Shown here piece after piece: positions 1 through 7,735 of a stretch of DNA of 64,000 nt (position 1 is its first letter; each line of letters opens with the position of its first letter). Both the position numbers and the translations under genes were made by a program. Origin of the DNA: Haliscomenobacteraceae bacterium (GTDB lineage: Bacteria > Bacteroidota > Bacteroidia > Chitinophagales > Saprospiraceae); assembly GCA_947501115.1 (NCBI GenBank), contig CANMVX010000019.1, positions 1 through 64,000 on the forward strand, in the 5' to 3' direction. The notes beneath the pieces were generated by a model. It made no database searches and was not told the DNA's origin. It saw only the letters and a program-made list of their open reading frames with translations.

Positions 1-187
1 AAGTTGTGCGAATACAAGAGATTCGATTGTATGGGAAGACGGAAAAGAATACCCATTAATTAAGCTTGAAATTTCTAACAATTCACACCCGTTCTTTACT
101 GGTAAGATGAAATTTGTTGACACGGCAGGTCGTATTGATAAATTCAATAAGAAATTCGGGAATACTAAGTTTAATAAAGAAATTTAA
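1..187 (+). CDS. rpmE2: 50S ribosomal protein L31 type B (3' part)
   Basis: The 5' end is cut by the window edge; reading from base 2, 61 codons remain before TAA at 185-187. The visible peptide contains [20 protein letters not shown] and, near the end, [20 protein letters not shown], both typical of L31. No zinc-binding CxxC is seen in the visible part, which fits the zinc-independent type B form that can replace the zinc form on the large ribosomal subunit. A strong terminator follows 19 bases after the stop. The family assignment is very secure. Confidence 0.96.
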   Translation, partial: SCANTRDSIVWEDGKEYPLIKLEISNNSHPFFTGKMKFVDTAGRIDKFNKKFGNTKFNKEI

Positions 188-205
188 ATTTTTCTTCTAA
201 ACTTG

Positions 206-238
206 AAAGTCCCAATCTTACTCCGGTTGGGACTTTTT
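206..238 (+). terminator. Rho-independent terminator after rpmE
   Basis: A perfect 10-bp stem, AAAGTCCCAA (206-215) with TTGGGACTTT (227-236), encloses an 11-nt loop and runs into a T-rich tract. It ends the L31 transcript. The next gene starts only 30 bases downstream. Confidence 0.9.
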
Positions 239-267
239 GTGTATTTATTAATGCCAAAAAACAAGGT

Positions 268-1476
268 ATGGCGCAAGTAATTCTTTTCGATGGCGAAGCC
301 CGTGAGAATCTTTTACCTCTTACACACTTAAAGCCTGTCTGCGATTTGCGGATTGGTCTTTTAACGATTAGAGAAAAATGGTCTCACTACATGGGATTTC
401 CAGTGAGTGTGGTTACGCAAGACTATCTATCTGAATTATATCCGCTCGAATACGATACCGAGAATTATGTAATCAACGGCGCTGTATTACCTTCTGACGC
501 CTTAGTTGCATTGATTAGGCAAATGGATATTAATGAGGCCTTCCTTCATGAAGACCAATTGGTTGTGGCCAAACTTGATCAAAAACAACTGCGCAAATTA
601 ATCGACGATGAAGCCATTGAAGAGCTTGATGCTCAAGACCTTCAAGACACGCCATTTTTAAAAATAAGCTCACTTACCGACTTAATACTACTGAACGAAG
701 CCGCCATTATTGACGATTTTCGTTTACTTAGCAAAATGCGTAAGTCCATGCCCTTACCTCCGGGAAATACCCTTATCGGTCCCGCCGATAAGTTGTTTAT
801 AGAGGTAGGAGCCACCGTTCAGGGTTCGTACCTGAACACATCGACGGGGCCCATTTATCTATCACGAAATTCTTCTATTCTGGAAGGTTGTTTTATCCGG
901 GGTCCTTTTGCTTTGGGAGAAAATTCAATTTTACGAATGGGCACTAAAATTTATGGGCCTTTAGCTACAGGTCCCTTTTGTAAAATTGGTGGAGAGATAG
1001 AATCCTCTCTATTTCAAGGTTATAGTAACAAGTCTTACGAGGGTTACCTCGGTCACAGCATCATCGGAAATTGGTGTAATCTTGGGGCGGGAACGCAGGC
1101 AGCCAGTGTGCAACACACTTATGATGAAATAGAAATGTGGAATGAGGGAGATGAACAATTCATACCTACAGGTACACAATCTATGGGTGCTGTTTTAGGC
1201 GACCATACAAAAACGGCCAACGGAACCGTTTTCACTCCCGGTTCTGTAACGGGTATTTGTGCGAATACGTTAACTCCTGGTATTGCTCCTCGCTTTATCC
1301 CGTCTTTTGCCGCATCAGAAAGTGGACAGGTAGGAATCACTTTTTCTCCGGAAAATGCCTTTCGTGCTGCTGAACAAATGATGACAAGAAGACAGGCAGA
1401 TCTTACTTTTCAACAAAGATTACTTCTACTTAAAATTTTTGAGATTACCTCATACCAAAGACCTTGGGAGAAATAA
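268..1476 (+). CDS. Alternative GlmU-type sugar nucleotidyltransferase / acyltransferase
   Basis: This 402-aa protein resembles the Bacteroidetes GlmU variant that pairs a divergent N-terminal nucleotidyltransferase-like half (start MAQVILFDGEARENLLPLTH) with a C-terminal left-handed beta-helix. The hexapeptide-like repeats run from about residue 170 to 345 (for example GNWCNLGAGTQAASVQHTYD). In the family the expected role is late synthesis of UDP-GlcNAc in the cytosol for peptidoglycan and outer-membrane glycans. The start codon lies 29 bases past the rpmE terminator. The following methyltransferase gene overlaps its 3' end by 13 bases, so the two are probably co-transcribed. The family is fairly certain; the exact substrate is inferred. 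Confidence 0.85.
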   Translation: MAQVILFDGEARENLLPLTHLKPVCDLRIGLLTIREKWSHYMGFPVSVVTQDYLSELYPLEYDTENYVINGAVLPSDALVALIRQMDINEAFLHEDQLVVAKLDQKQLRKLIDDEAIEELDAQDLQDTPFLKISSLTDLILLNEAAIIDDFRLLSKMRKSMPLPPGNTLIGPADKLFIEVGATVQGSYLNTSTGPIYLSRNSSILEGCFIRGPFALGENSILRMGTKIYGPLATGPFCKIGGEIESSLFQGYSNKSYEGYLGHSIIGNWCNLGAGTQAASVQHTYDEIEMWNEGDEQFIPTGTQSMGAVLGDHTKTANGTVFTPGSVTGICANTLTPGIAPRFIPSFAASESGQVGITFSPENAFRAAEQMMTRRQADLTFQQRLLLLKIFEITSYQRPWEK

Positions 1477-2126
1477 ATAGATTTACGGTCCCCTTTTGGA
1501 AAAAAATACTTAGTTACCTGATTGAATTTCCACTGGAAACTATCTCGGGTCAAAATGATTTACCCCTGACCGTTTGCTTGCATAAAGGTCGTTTTCAATT
1601 GTATTCTGAACAGGCAATCTACTCTTGGGATGATCTCTATTCCCAATTCCGCGATGTGTTTATTCATCTGTCCCCTGAAATTAAGGATAAAAAAGAGGTA
1701 CTCTTATTAGGATTAGGACTGGGTAGTATCCCCTATTTGCTGGAAAAAAAAATGGATATTGATGCCTATTATACAGCTATCGAAATAGATGAAAACATCA
1801 TTTATCTCGCAGAAAAATATACCCTGCAATATTTAAATTCAGGCATTAGTGCTGTTCAGGCTGATGCCCTGGCTTTTCCGTTCTACACCGAGGAAAAATT
1901 TGACCTCATCTGCTTTGATGTTTTCAATGATAATGAAACGCCCTTAGATTTCTTTTCAACAGATTATTTCGAAGCCCTAAAAGAGTGTTTAGAGCCTAAC
2001 GGCTTGCTATTATTTAACGTTCTTAGAGCTCAACAGCCTCCCATAGAAAATATATTTAGCGTTTTTCCAAATGCAGTTCCATTTACATCAAATGAGAATG
2101 ATGTTTGGATAGCAAGGAATGTTTAG
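1464..2126 (+). CDS. Spermidine synthase-like SAM-dependent methyltransferase
   Basis: This 220-aa protein has a Rossmann-type motif I, LLLGLGLGSIPYLL, at about residues 80-93, an acidic AIEID strand at about 104-108 and a DLICFDVFND strand further on. That is the layout of class I methyltransferases close to polyamine synthases. Polyamine aminopropyltransferase residues were not recognised, so the substrate is unknown. The start is the TTG at 1464, inside the previous gene; the first in-frame ATG lies about 95 codons later and would remove motif I, which supports the TTG. It sits in a two-gene operon with the GlmU-like gene. Confidence 0.75.
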   Translation: MGEINRFTVPFWKKILSYLIEFPLETISGQNDLPLTVCLHKGRFQLYSEQAIYSWDDLYSQFRDVFIHLSPEIKDKKEVLLLGLGLGSIPYLLEKKMDIDAYYTAIEIDENIIYLAEKYTLQYLNSGISAVQADALAFPFYTEEKFDLICFDVFNDNETPLDFFSTDYFEALKECLEPNGLLLFNVLRAQQPPIENIFSVFPNAVPFTSNENDVWIARNV

Positions 2127-2154
2127 AATTATTGAGACTAAATTCCACTTTTAA

Positions 2155-2676
2155 TCATTCATCAATGACATCAGTTGTTATTTTTTTAGTACTAATGAAC
2201 GAAAATAGTTTTTTCGCCTCATCCCAGGAATAGAAAGAATAATCCAAATCTACTTTATCATAATTTATCTCATTTGATTTAGATTTATAGCAAATGAATA
2301 AATCGCTATGCTTTTCATATAAAATATTTTTATTCTGATCATGGTAAGTGCCACGGTAACTGTTTTCATAGCTTAATGGCAGTTTATAAATTTTACCATT
2401 CAACACATCAACCATAACACCAAGTGATAGACCTGCACCAGCACCCCAGAGGACCACGATATAATGACCACCAAAATTTATTTGACCCTTATTATATTGT
2501 TCAGTGATAGCTGATTTATATTTTGACCCCAGCGGATGACTACTAAGGTTAACAGGTACTTTTTTTGTTGTTATCTCCCTTGCTGGAAAATCGTTAAAAG
2601 AAAATCCCTCGATATTCTGCCCAATTAAAGCTTGGGAAAATAGTATCATGGCAATAAAAAATATATTATTCATCAT
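2155..2676 (-). CDS. Exported hypothetical protein
   Basis: This 173-aa protein has an N-terminal signal peptide, about residues 1-20 (MMNNIFFIAMILFSQALIGQ), and is probably periplasmic or surface exposed. The stretch NFGGHYIVVLWGAGAG at about residues 67-82 resembles a motif of uncharacterised exported proteins in other bacteria. I do not recognise a function. It is convergent with the methyltransferase gene and has its own 5' region of about 130 bases that contains a short GCAGCA/TGCTGC hairpin at 2729-2745. Codon use looks like that of its neighbours. Confidence 0.7.
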   Translation of the reverse strand: MMNNIFFIAMILFSQALIGQNIEGFSFNDFPAREITTKKVPVNLSSHPLGSKYKSAITEQYNKGQINFGGHYIVVLWGAGAGLSLGVMVDVLNGKIYKLPLSYENSYRGTYHDQNKNILYEKHSDLFICYKSKSNEINYDKVDLDYSFYSWDEAKKLFSFISTKKITTDVIDE

Positions 2677-2809
2677 ATATTCCTGATAAAAAAGGTTTGT
2701 GGAAATAAAATACCAATGTCAATATGATGCAGCATTTAGTGCTGCTTGGTGGAAAATATACCATCAAATGAGGTATCAATTTCTCTAAAACTTTAGTTGT
2801 AAGAAATTA

Positions 2810-3511
2810 TCAGGGCGTGGTAAAAGCCACAGGAATTTGTTTTCCATTAAAATATTGATGCCCGTTTAGTGCAAAATTAGATATAAAATCAGCCATTTTA
2901 TGAGCACTTATGGGTGCTTCGTAGCCTGGAAAAGCTTGCGATAACATTTCAGTTTGCACCGCTCCAAGCGCTAACGCATTGACAGAAATACCTTTGCCAC
3001 TAAATTCGACAGCTAAACATTCAGTCAAAGTTCCTAAAGCAGCTTTAGAAGCACTGTATGCACTCAATCCAGGAAATTTACTGCTTCCCTGAAATCCACC
3101 CATAGAGGTAATATTAACAATATGGGCATTCCCACTTAAAAGAAGCCAGGGATAAAGAAAACGAATCAACTTTGCCGGACTAAAAACATTCACTTCAAAT
3201 TGCTTTTGCCAATCTTCTTCCGATTGTTCCACAAAGGGTTTATTTACTAAAAAACCAGCATTATTGATGACAATATCCAGACCGTTCATCGCATTTAAAG
3301 TATTAGACAAGGTATGAAAATCATCCTTTACCAAATCTAATTCAAAAGGAAAAAGACGATGTTCCTTTATAGCCTGATTAAAAACAGGTATGGATTGATC
3401 CAGCGGTTTTCTTGCTATAGCTATTACCTCATGATTTTGGTCCAGGAGGAATTGACATAAAAGTTCAAAACCAATACCTTGGCTTGTACCTGTTATTAAA
3501 ATTTTAGACAT
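2810..3511 (-). CDS. Short-chain dehydrogenase/reductase
   Basis: This is a classical SDR of 233 aa. It has the cofactor loop TGTSQGIG at residues 7-14, NNAG at 83-86 and the catalytic YSASK at 152-156 (Y152, K156). I place the start at the ATG at 3511, which gives MSKILITG; a longer reading frame begins 30 bases upstream but would overlap the previous gene and adds residues outside the fold. The ATG lies one base after the stop of the second SDR gene, so the pair is translated from one mRNA. Substrate unknown; these SDRs act on carbonyls in fatty acid, sugar or cofactor metabolism. Confidence 0.88.
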   Translation of the reverse strand: MSKILITGTSQGIGFELLCQFLLDQNHEVIAIARKPLDQSIPVFNQAIKEHRLFPFELDLVKDDFHTLSNTLNAMNGLDIVINNAGFLVNKPFVEQSEEDWQKQFEVNVFSPAKLIRFLYPWLLLSGNAHIVNITSMGGFQGSSKFPGLSAYSASKAALGTLTECLAVEFSGKGISVNALALGAVQTEMLSQAFPGYEAPISAHKMADFISNFALNGHQYFNGKQIPVAFTTP

Positions 3512-3512
3512 A

Positions 3513-4214
3513 TTATAAATCACCTTTTTGTGGACGAACAACTATTTCCTCTATCACGGTATTTCCAGGCATTTCCCAGGCATTCCAAACGGCATCGGCT
3601 ACAGCATCAGCTGATAAAATCCTATTTGCTTCTACGGGAATGCCGTCCCAGGAAGAGGTTAATGTTTGGCCTGGTAATACCGCTGTTACTTTAATTTCCC
3701 TCTCTAGAAACGATGCACGAAGCATTTTTGTCCAGGCTAACTGAGCTACTTTCGATATACTGTAAGCTGGACTATCGAAACGGGGTTCATTGGAAACAAC
3801 ACTGCAAATAGAAAAAATATGCGTTCCCTTTTTAAAAGAAGACTGCCATTTTTGGCATAAATAATGATTACTTAGCACATGCAATTGCATAAAATCATCT
3901 AGACTTGGACTATCCTCGGGGTTTAACAGTTCGCCCATAGCAAATAGGCCTGCATTGAGCACTAAAACATCGATTGAAGATAAGGTCGCAAGGGCAAACT
4001 GCGAAAGAGAGCTCAACTGAGATTTATCCATTAAGTCAATCGAAAAAGTAGTAAATCGCTGAGCAGGAAATCTTTGCTGTAATTCCCCACTTCTTGCCTG
4101 CAGTCCTTCGATATCCCGGGCAATCATCAACAAATCAAAACCATTTTCAGCAAATCTATTAGCTATTGACCAACCAATACCCTTAGAAGCGCCTGTAATT
4201 ATGGCAACTGGCAT
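3513..4214 (-). CDS. Short-chain dehydrogenase/reductase, sepiapterin reductase-like
   Basis: This 233-aa SDR has TGASKGIG at residues 7-14, NAG at 87-89 and YSISK at 151-155. Overall it resembles small cytosolic NADPH-dependent reductases of the sepiapterin/benzil reductase type. It is the first gene of a two-gene SDR operon, and its stop abuts the start of the second gene. The two SDRs are divergent from each other in sequence, so they are not a recent tandem duplication. The substrate cannot be read from the sequence. Confidence 0.87.
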   Translation of the reverse strand: MPVAIITGASKGIGWSIANRFAENGFDLLMIARDIEGLQARSGELQQRFPAQRFTTFSIDLMDKSQLSSLSQFALATLSSIDVLVLNAGLFAMGELLNPEDSPSLDDFMQLHVLSNHYLCQKWQSSFKKGTHIFSICSVVSNEPRFDSPAYSISKVAQLAWTKMLRASFLEREIKVTAVLPGQTLTSSWDGIPVEANRILSADAVADAVWNAWEMPGNTVIEEIVVRPQKGDL

Positions 4215-4304
4215 TATTTCTATTTATTTCTTAAACTGAATACGGGTTCTATTTGTTTTAATTAATTAATTTTAACTTTTAATTCGTCTTTAACAAAAAG
4301 GAAA

Positions 4305-5051
4305 GTGGTAATAACTAAATTATTAGATCATCTGGGAAAGTACCTTATTTTGATGGGAAACGCCTTTTCAAAGCCTGAAAAGACGTCCATGTACTACAGA
4401 GAGGTCATTCGACAGATGCATGACATTGGGGTAGGTTCCCTCATTATAGTTTTTATCATTTCTCTATTTATCGGGGCAGTTACCGCCATTCAGTTTGCTT
4501 ATCAGCTTGATGGTACTTTAGTGCCCGATTATTATATTGGTTACGTGGTAAGAGATATGACCATTATAGAATTGGCGCCAACCATTACTTGCTTGGTTTT
4601 AGCTGGAAAAGTTGGCTCGAACATGGCTTCTGAAATTGGGGGTATGCGTCAGAAAGAGCATATCGACGCCATGGAAATCATGGGTGTTAATACCGCTGCC
4701 TATCTAATAATGCCAAAAGTTTTAGCTGCCGTGATAATCATTCCCATTTTAGTAGCTATCGCGGCTTTTGTGAGTATTGGTGGCGGATTTATTGCATCGG
4801 TTCCCACAGGATTGCTTTCAGGACAAGAATTTGTCATGGGATTAAGGTCATTTTTTATGCCTTACAATGTTTTCATGATGTTTGTTAAATCATTGGTTTT
4901 TGCTTTTTTACTCACTTCTATTTCTTGTTATCAAGGTTACAACGTAAAAGGCGGTAGCATAGAATTGGGAAAGGCAAGCACTAATGCAGTAGTAATTAGT
5001 GATATCATGATTTTATTGGCTGATTATCTGATTGCCGTAGTTTTAATTTAA
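4305..5051 (+). CDS. mlaE: MlaE/YrbE-family ABC transporter permease
   Basis: This 248-aa integral membrane protein has about five to six hydrophobic helices and the conserved region GKVGSNMASEIGGMRQKEHI, the hallmark of MlaE-type permeases. In the family these proteins form the inner-membrane part of phospholipid transporters that maintain outer-membrane lipid asymmetry. Translation probably starts at the GTG at 4305, since no ATG lies close by in frame before the fold begins. The ATPase gene follows after 18 bases. The MlaD-type substrate-binding partner is not in the next position, so it must lie elsewhere. Confidence 0.9.
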   Translation: MVITKLLDHLGKYLILMGNAFSKPEKTSMYYREVIRQMHDIGVGSLIIVFIISLFIGAVTAIQFAYQLDGTLVPDYYIGYVVRDMTIIELAPTITCLVLAGKVGSNMASEIGGMRQKEHIDAMEIMGVNTAAYLIMPKVLAAVIIIPILVAIAAFVSIGGGFIASVPTGLLSGQEFVMGLRSFFMPYNVFMMFVKSLVFAFLLTSISCYQGYNVKGGSIELGKASTNAVVISDIMILLADYLIAVVLI

Positions 5052-5069
5052 TTTTCTGTAAATAGACTT

Positions 5070-5843
5070 ATGATAAAAATTAGCGGAATTTATAAATCGT
5101 TCGGAAATACGCCTGTCTTAAAAAACATTTCGGCCGAGTTTCAACCTGGAAAGACCAATTTAATTATTGGAAAATCAGGGGCAGGAAAAACGGTGCTTTT
5201 AAAACTATTAGTTGGCTTAATCGCGCCAAATGAAGGGCAAATTTTTTACAACAAGGTAGATTTCCTACAATTAAAAAAGAAGGATTTAAGGACTTTAAGG
5301 ATGAAAGTAGGTATGCTTTTTCAAGGCTCAGCTTTATTTGACTCCCTAACGGTGGAGGAAAATATTCGGTTTCCACTGGATATGTTTACCGATTTGACGA
5401 AAAAAGAAAAATCTGACCGGGTTAATACCTGTTTAAATAGAGTTAGTTTAGATGGGATTAATGCAAAATTTCCATCGGAATTAAGTGGTGGTATGCAGAA
5501 AAGAGTAGGTATTGCGCGAGCCATTGTTTTAAACCCTTCTTATCTTTTTTGTGATGAACCCAATTCAGGACTTGACCCAAAAACTTCTTTAGTCATTGAC
5601 GAACTGATTAAAGACATTACCATTGAAAACAATATGACTACCATCATAAACACTCACGACATGAACTCTGTGATGGAAATTGGTGATAATGTGATACTTC
5701 TGCATGAAGGTGAAATATGTTGGCAAGGAAATAAGGATGAAATCATGTCAAGTGAAAATGAAATACTACATGATTTTATTTTTGCATCGCCCTTCCTGCA
5801 GAGATTGCGTAATGCGGCTATATCCAATGGGTTCCAGAAATAA
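5070..5843 (+). CDS. mlaF: MlaF-type ABC transporter ATP-binding protein
   Basis: This 257-aa cytosolic ATPase has Walker A GKSGAGKT (residues 34-41), a Q-loop Gln at 85, the signature LSGGMQKR (138-145) and Walker B LFCDEP (159-164). The MlaF-like features include the LSGGMQKRVGIARAI segment. It would power the permease encoded just upstream. A short AAAAGCA/TGCTTTT hairpin follows the gene and may end the operon, ahead of the tRNA. Confidence 0.93.
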   Translation: MIKISGIYKSFGNTPVLKNISAEFQPGKTNLIIGKSGAGKTVLLKLLVGLIAPNEGQIFYNKVDFLQLKKKDLRTLRMKVGMLFQGSALFDSLTVEENIRFPLDMFTDLTKKEKSDRVNTCLNRVSLDGINAKFPSELSGGMQKRVGIARAIVLNPSYLFCDEPNSGLDPKTSLVIDELIKDITIENNMTTIINTHDMNSVMEIGDNVILLHEGEICWQGNKDEIMSSENEILHDFIFASPFLQRLRNAAISNGFQK

Positions 5844-5854
5844 TCAAAATAAAG

Positions 5855-5874
5855 AAAAGCAAATAGTGCTTTTA
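5855..5874 (+). terminator. Possible terminator hairpin after mlaEF
   Basis: A 7-bp stem, AAAAGCA (5855-5861) with TGCTTTT (5867-5873), encloses a 5-base loop. It lacks a long T-run, so termination here is only plausible. Confidence 0.4.
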
Positions 5875-5916
5875 TCCGTCTAATTATTTAATTTTGACTA
5901 TTGTTTTATTCCATCT

Positions 5917-6000
5917 GCCCAGGTGGTGAAATTGGTAGACATGCTACTTTGAGGTGGTAGTGCTCGTAAGGGTGTGCAGGTTCGAATCCTGTCCTGGGCA
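5917..6000 (+). tRNA. tRNA-Leu (anticodon GAG)
   Basis: The acceptor stem is GCCCAGG (5917-5923) with CCTGGGC (5993-5999), followed by discriminator A at 6000. The anticodon stem is CTACT/GGTAG (5944-5948, 5956-5960) with loop TTGAGGT, giving anticodon GAG at 5951-5953 for Leu CUC/CUU codons. A long variable arm of class II type follows. The T arm is GCAGG-TTCGAAT-CCTGT. CCA is not encoded. Confidence 0.97.
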
Positions 6001-6002
6001 CA

Positions 6003-6037
6003 AAAAGGGGCGGTGTTACTATTTACACCGCCTTTTT
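6003..6037 (+). terminator. Rho-independent terminator after tRNA-Leu
   Basis: The stem GGCGGTGT (6009-6016) with ACACCGCC (6025-6032) is preceded by an A-run and followed by TTTTT. It terminates the tRNA transcript. Confidence 0.9.
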
Positions 6038-6057
6038 CTATTATAATTTAGCAAAAT

Positions 6058-6663
6058 ATGGATGCATCATTTTGGAATGAACGTTATGTTTCAAAGGAAT
6101 ACGTTTACGGTAAAGAACCTAATACATTTTTCAAAGATTTCATACATCAAAAATTACGCGTCCCCGGAAAATTACTGCTTCCTGCGGAAGGAGAAGGAAG
6201 AAATGCCGTCTTTGCGGCACTCAATGGCTATCAGGTAACCGCTTTTGATTTTAGTACAGATGCTAAAAATAAGGCACAGCTTTTAGCCAGCGAACAAAAT
6301 GTATCTATTGAATACCTGACTTCCGATATATCATCTTTCGATTTTACCCCTGAAACATTTGATGTTGCCGGTTTATTTTTTGTGCATCTGCCACCTGTTG
6401 AAAGAGCCTCTTTCCATGCTTCAGTCATTTCATCGCTTTTACCTGGAGGATTGATTTGTTTGGAAGCCTTCCATTCTGATCAGATAGAATTAAATTCGGG
6501 AGGCCCAAAAAACAAAGTTATGCTAATGGATGTTGATCAATTAGCAAATGATTTCAAATCAATGGATATTTTACACCTGACAAAAATAGAAAGAGTCCTT
6601 TATGAAGGTCCTTTCCATCAAGGTAAAGCTGCCTTAGTACAGCTAATAGCAAAAAAGAAGTAA
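6058..6663 (+). CDS. Class I SAM-dependent methyltransferase, TehB-like
   Basis: This is a 201-aa methyltransferase. It begins with DASFWNERY, then YVYGKEPNTFF, a start typical of small TehB-like or thiol/tellurite methyltransferases. The SAM-binding loop LPAEGEGRNAVFAA spans about residues 41-54, and the acidic strand is TAFDFS. Cytosolic; substrate unknown. Three bases separate its stop from the DUF983 gene, so the two are likely co-transcribed. The start ATG lies just after the tRNA terminator. Confidence 0.82.
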   Translation: MDASFWNERYVSKEYVYGKEPNTFFKDFIHQKLRVPGKLLLPAEGEGRNAVFAALNGYQVTAFDFSTDAKNKAQLLASEQNVSIEYLTSDISSFDFTPETFDVAGLFFVHLPPVERASFHASVISSLLPGGLICLEAFHSDQIELNSGGPKNKVMLMDVDQLANDFKSMDILHLTKIERVLYEGPFHQGKAALVQLIAKKK

Positions 6664-6666
6664 ATT

Positions 6667-7050
6667 ATGACCGCAGCAAAAAAAGGTAACAAAGTTTATA
6701 CCACATTCGCGTTCAAGTGTCCAAAATGTGCGAAAGGTGATTTGTATCCAACGGGTACTTTTTCATTTTCACAACCCTTTGATATGAATGATACGTGTAG
6801 TGATTGTGGGCAGAAATTTTTTCCAGAGCCAGGTTTCTACTATGGTTCTATGTTCATTTCTTATATTTTTACTGGCTGGTTCTCCATTGCATTTGTTTTA
6901 CTCTTACATTGGATATTTAAATGGAGTACTACCGCCTCTTTTGCAGCATTAATTGCTGTTTTAGCTTTATTTTTCGTATATATCTTCAGATTGTCCAGGT
7001 CTATCTGGCTAAATCTAATGGTAAAATATGACCCGCCAACTGATAAATAA
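6667..7050 (+). CDS. DUF983 family membrane protein
   Basis: This 127-aa protein has an N-terminal zinc ribbon (CPKC at residues 18-21, CSDC at 44-47), then the DUF983 signature PEPGFYYGSMFISY, then two hydrophobic helices. DUF983 proteins are small inner-membrane proteins widespread in Bacteroidota and alphaproteobacteria; their role is not established. It sits between a methyltransferase and a Crp-type regulator in the same orientation. Confidence 0.88.
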   Translation: MTAAKKGNKVYTTFAFKCPKCAKGDLYPTGTFSFSQPFDMNDTCSDCGQKFFPEPGFYYGSMFISYIFTGWFSIAFVLLLHWIFKWSTTASFAALIAVLALFFVYIFRLSRSIWLNLMVKYDPPTDK

Positions 7051-7075
7051 TTTTTAAGCTTTTATTGGAATTAAA

Positions 7076-7723
7076 ATGGATAACGCTCTGATTTTAAACT
7101 ATATAAGGACAGAATACCCTCAATTGGCTGAAAAATCACTGCAAGATGAAATAGCCTCCGTTGGTAAGGTTGTTACTTTTAAAAATGGTGATATTATTCT
7201 TGATATTGGAAGCTACATTAAAAGTATGCCTTTAATCATTTCTGGTTTAATCAAGGCGGTAAGAGAGGATTCCGAAGGAAATGAGATTTTTCTATATTAT
7301 CTAGCTGGTGGGGAGACATGTAGTATGTCATTTACCTGTTGCCTGATGAATAAAAAAAGTGAAATTAGAACCATTGCCGAGGAGGATACGCTTCTAATTG
7401 CCATTCCTTCAAAATATATGGACGAATGGATGTCAAAATATGCAAGCTGGCGCAATTGGGTAATGAAAAGTTACGAACTTCGAATGAAGGAATTATTGAA
7501 AACCATTGACAGTATTGCTTTTCAAAAAATGGATGAACGCTTGCTCGCCTATCTACAAAATAAAGCGGAAAAATTGCATTCAAAAATATTGCACACCACA
7601 CATCAGGAAATAGCCTACGATTTGAATGCGTCCAGGGAAGCCGTATCCAGGTTACTAAAACAACTGGAAAATGATCATTATGTAGTCTTGGGGAGAAATA
7701 AAATTGAAATTCTAACCAAGTGA
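7076..7723 (+). CDS. Crp/Fnr family transcriptional regulator
   Basis: This 215-aa protein has a cyclic-nucleotide-binding fold in the N-terminal two thirds (SGLIKAVREDSEGNEIFLYY is typical of the beta-roll) and a C-terminal winged helix with recognition helix NASREAVSRLLKQLE near residue 185. Two adjacent cysteines lie in the sensor part (SCCL-type: FTCCLM), as in Bacteroidetes Crp relatives thought to sense redox state or metals; that ligand is an inference. It is followed after 12 bases by a large exported protein of unknown function, which it may control or be co-transcribed with. Confidence 0.88.
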   Translation: MDNALILNYIRTEYPQLAEKSLQDEIASVGKVVTFKNGDIILDIGSYIKSMPLIISGLIKAVREDSEGNEIFLYYLAGGETCSMSFTCCLMNKKSEIRTIAEEDTLLIAIPSKYMDEWMSKYASWRNWVMKSYELRMKELLKTIDSIAFQKMDERLLAYLQNKAEKLHSKILHTTHQEIAYDLNASREAVSRLLKQLENDHYVVLGRNKIEILTK

Positions 7724-7735
7724 GAAGAAAAGATT

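Noticed and set aside
2729-2745. GCAGCA/TGCTGC hairpin upstream of the exported protein gene
   Set aside because: Short stem without T-run; no function can be supported.
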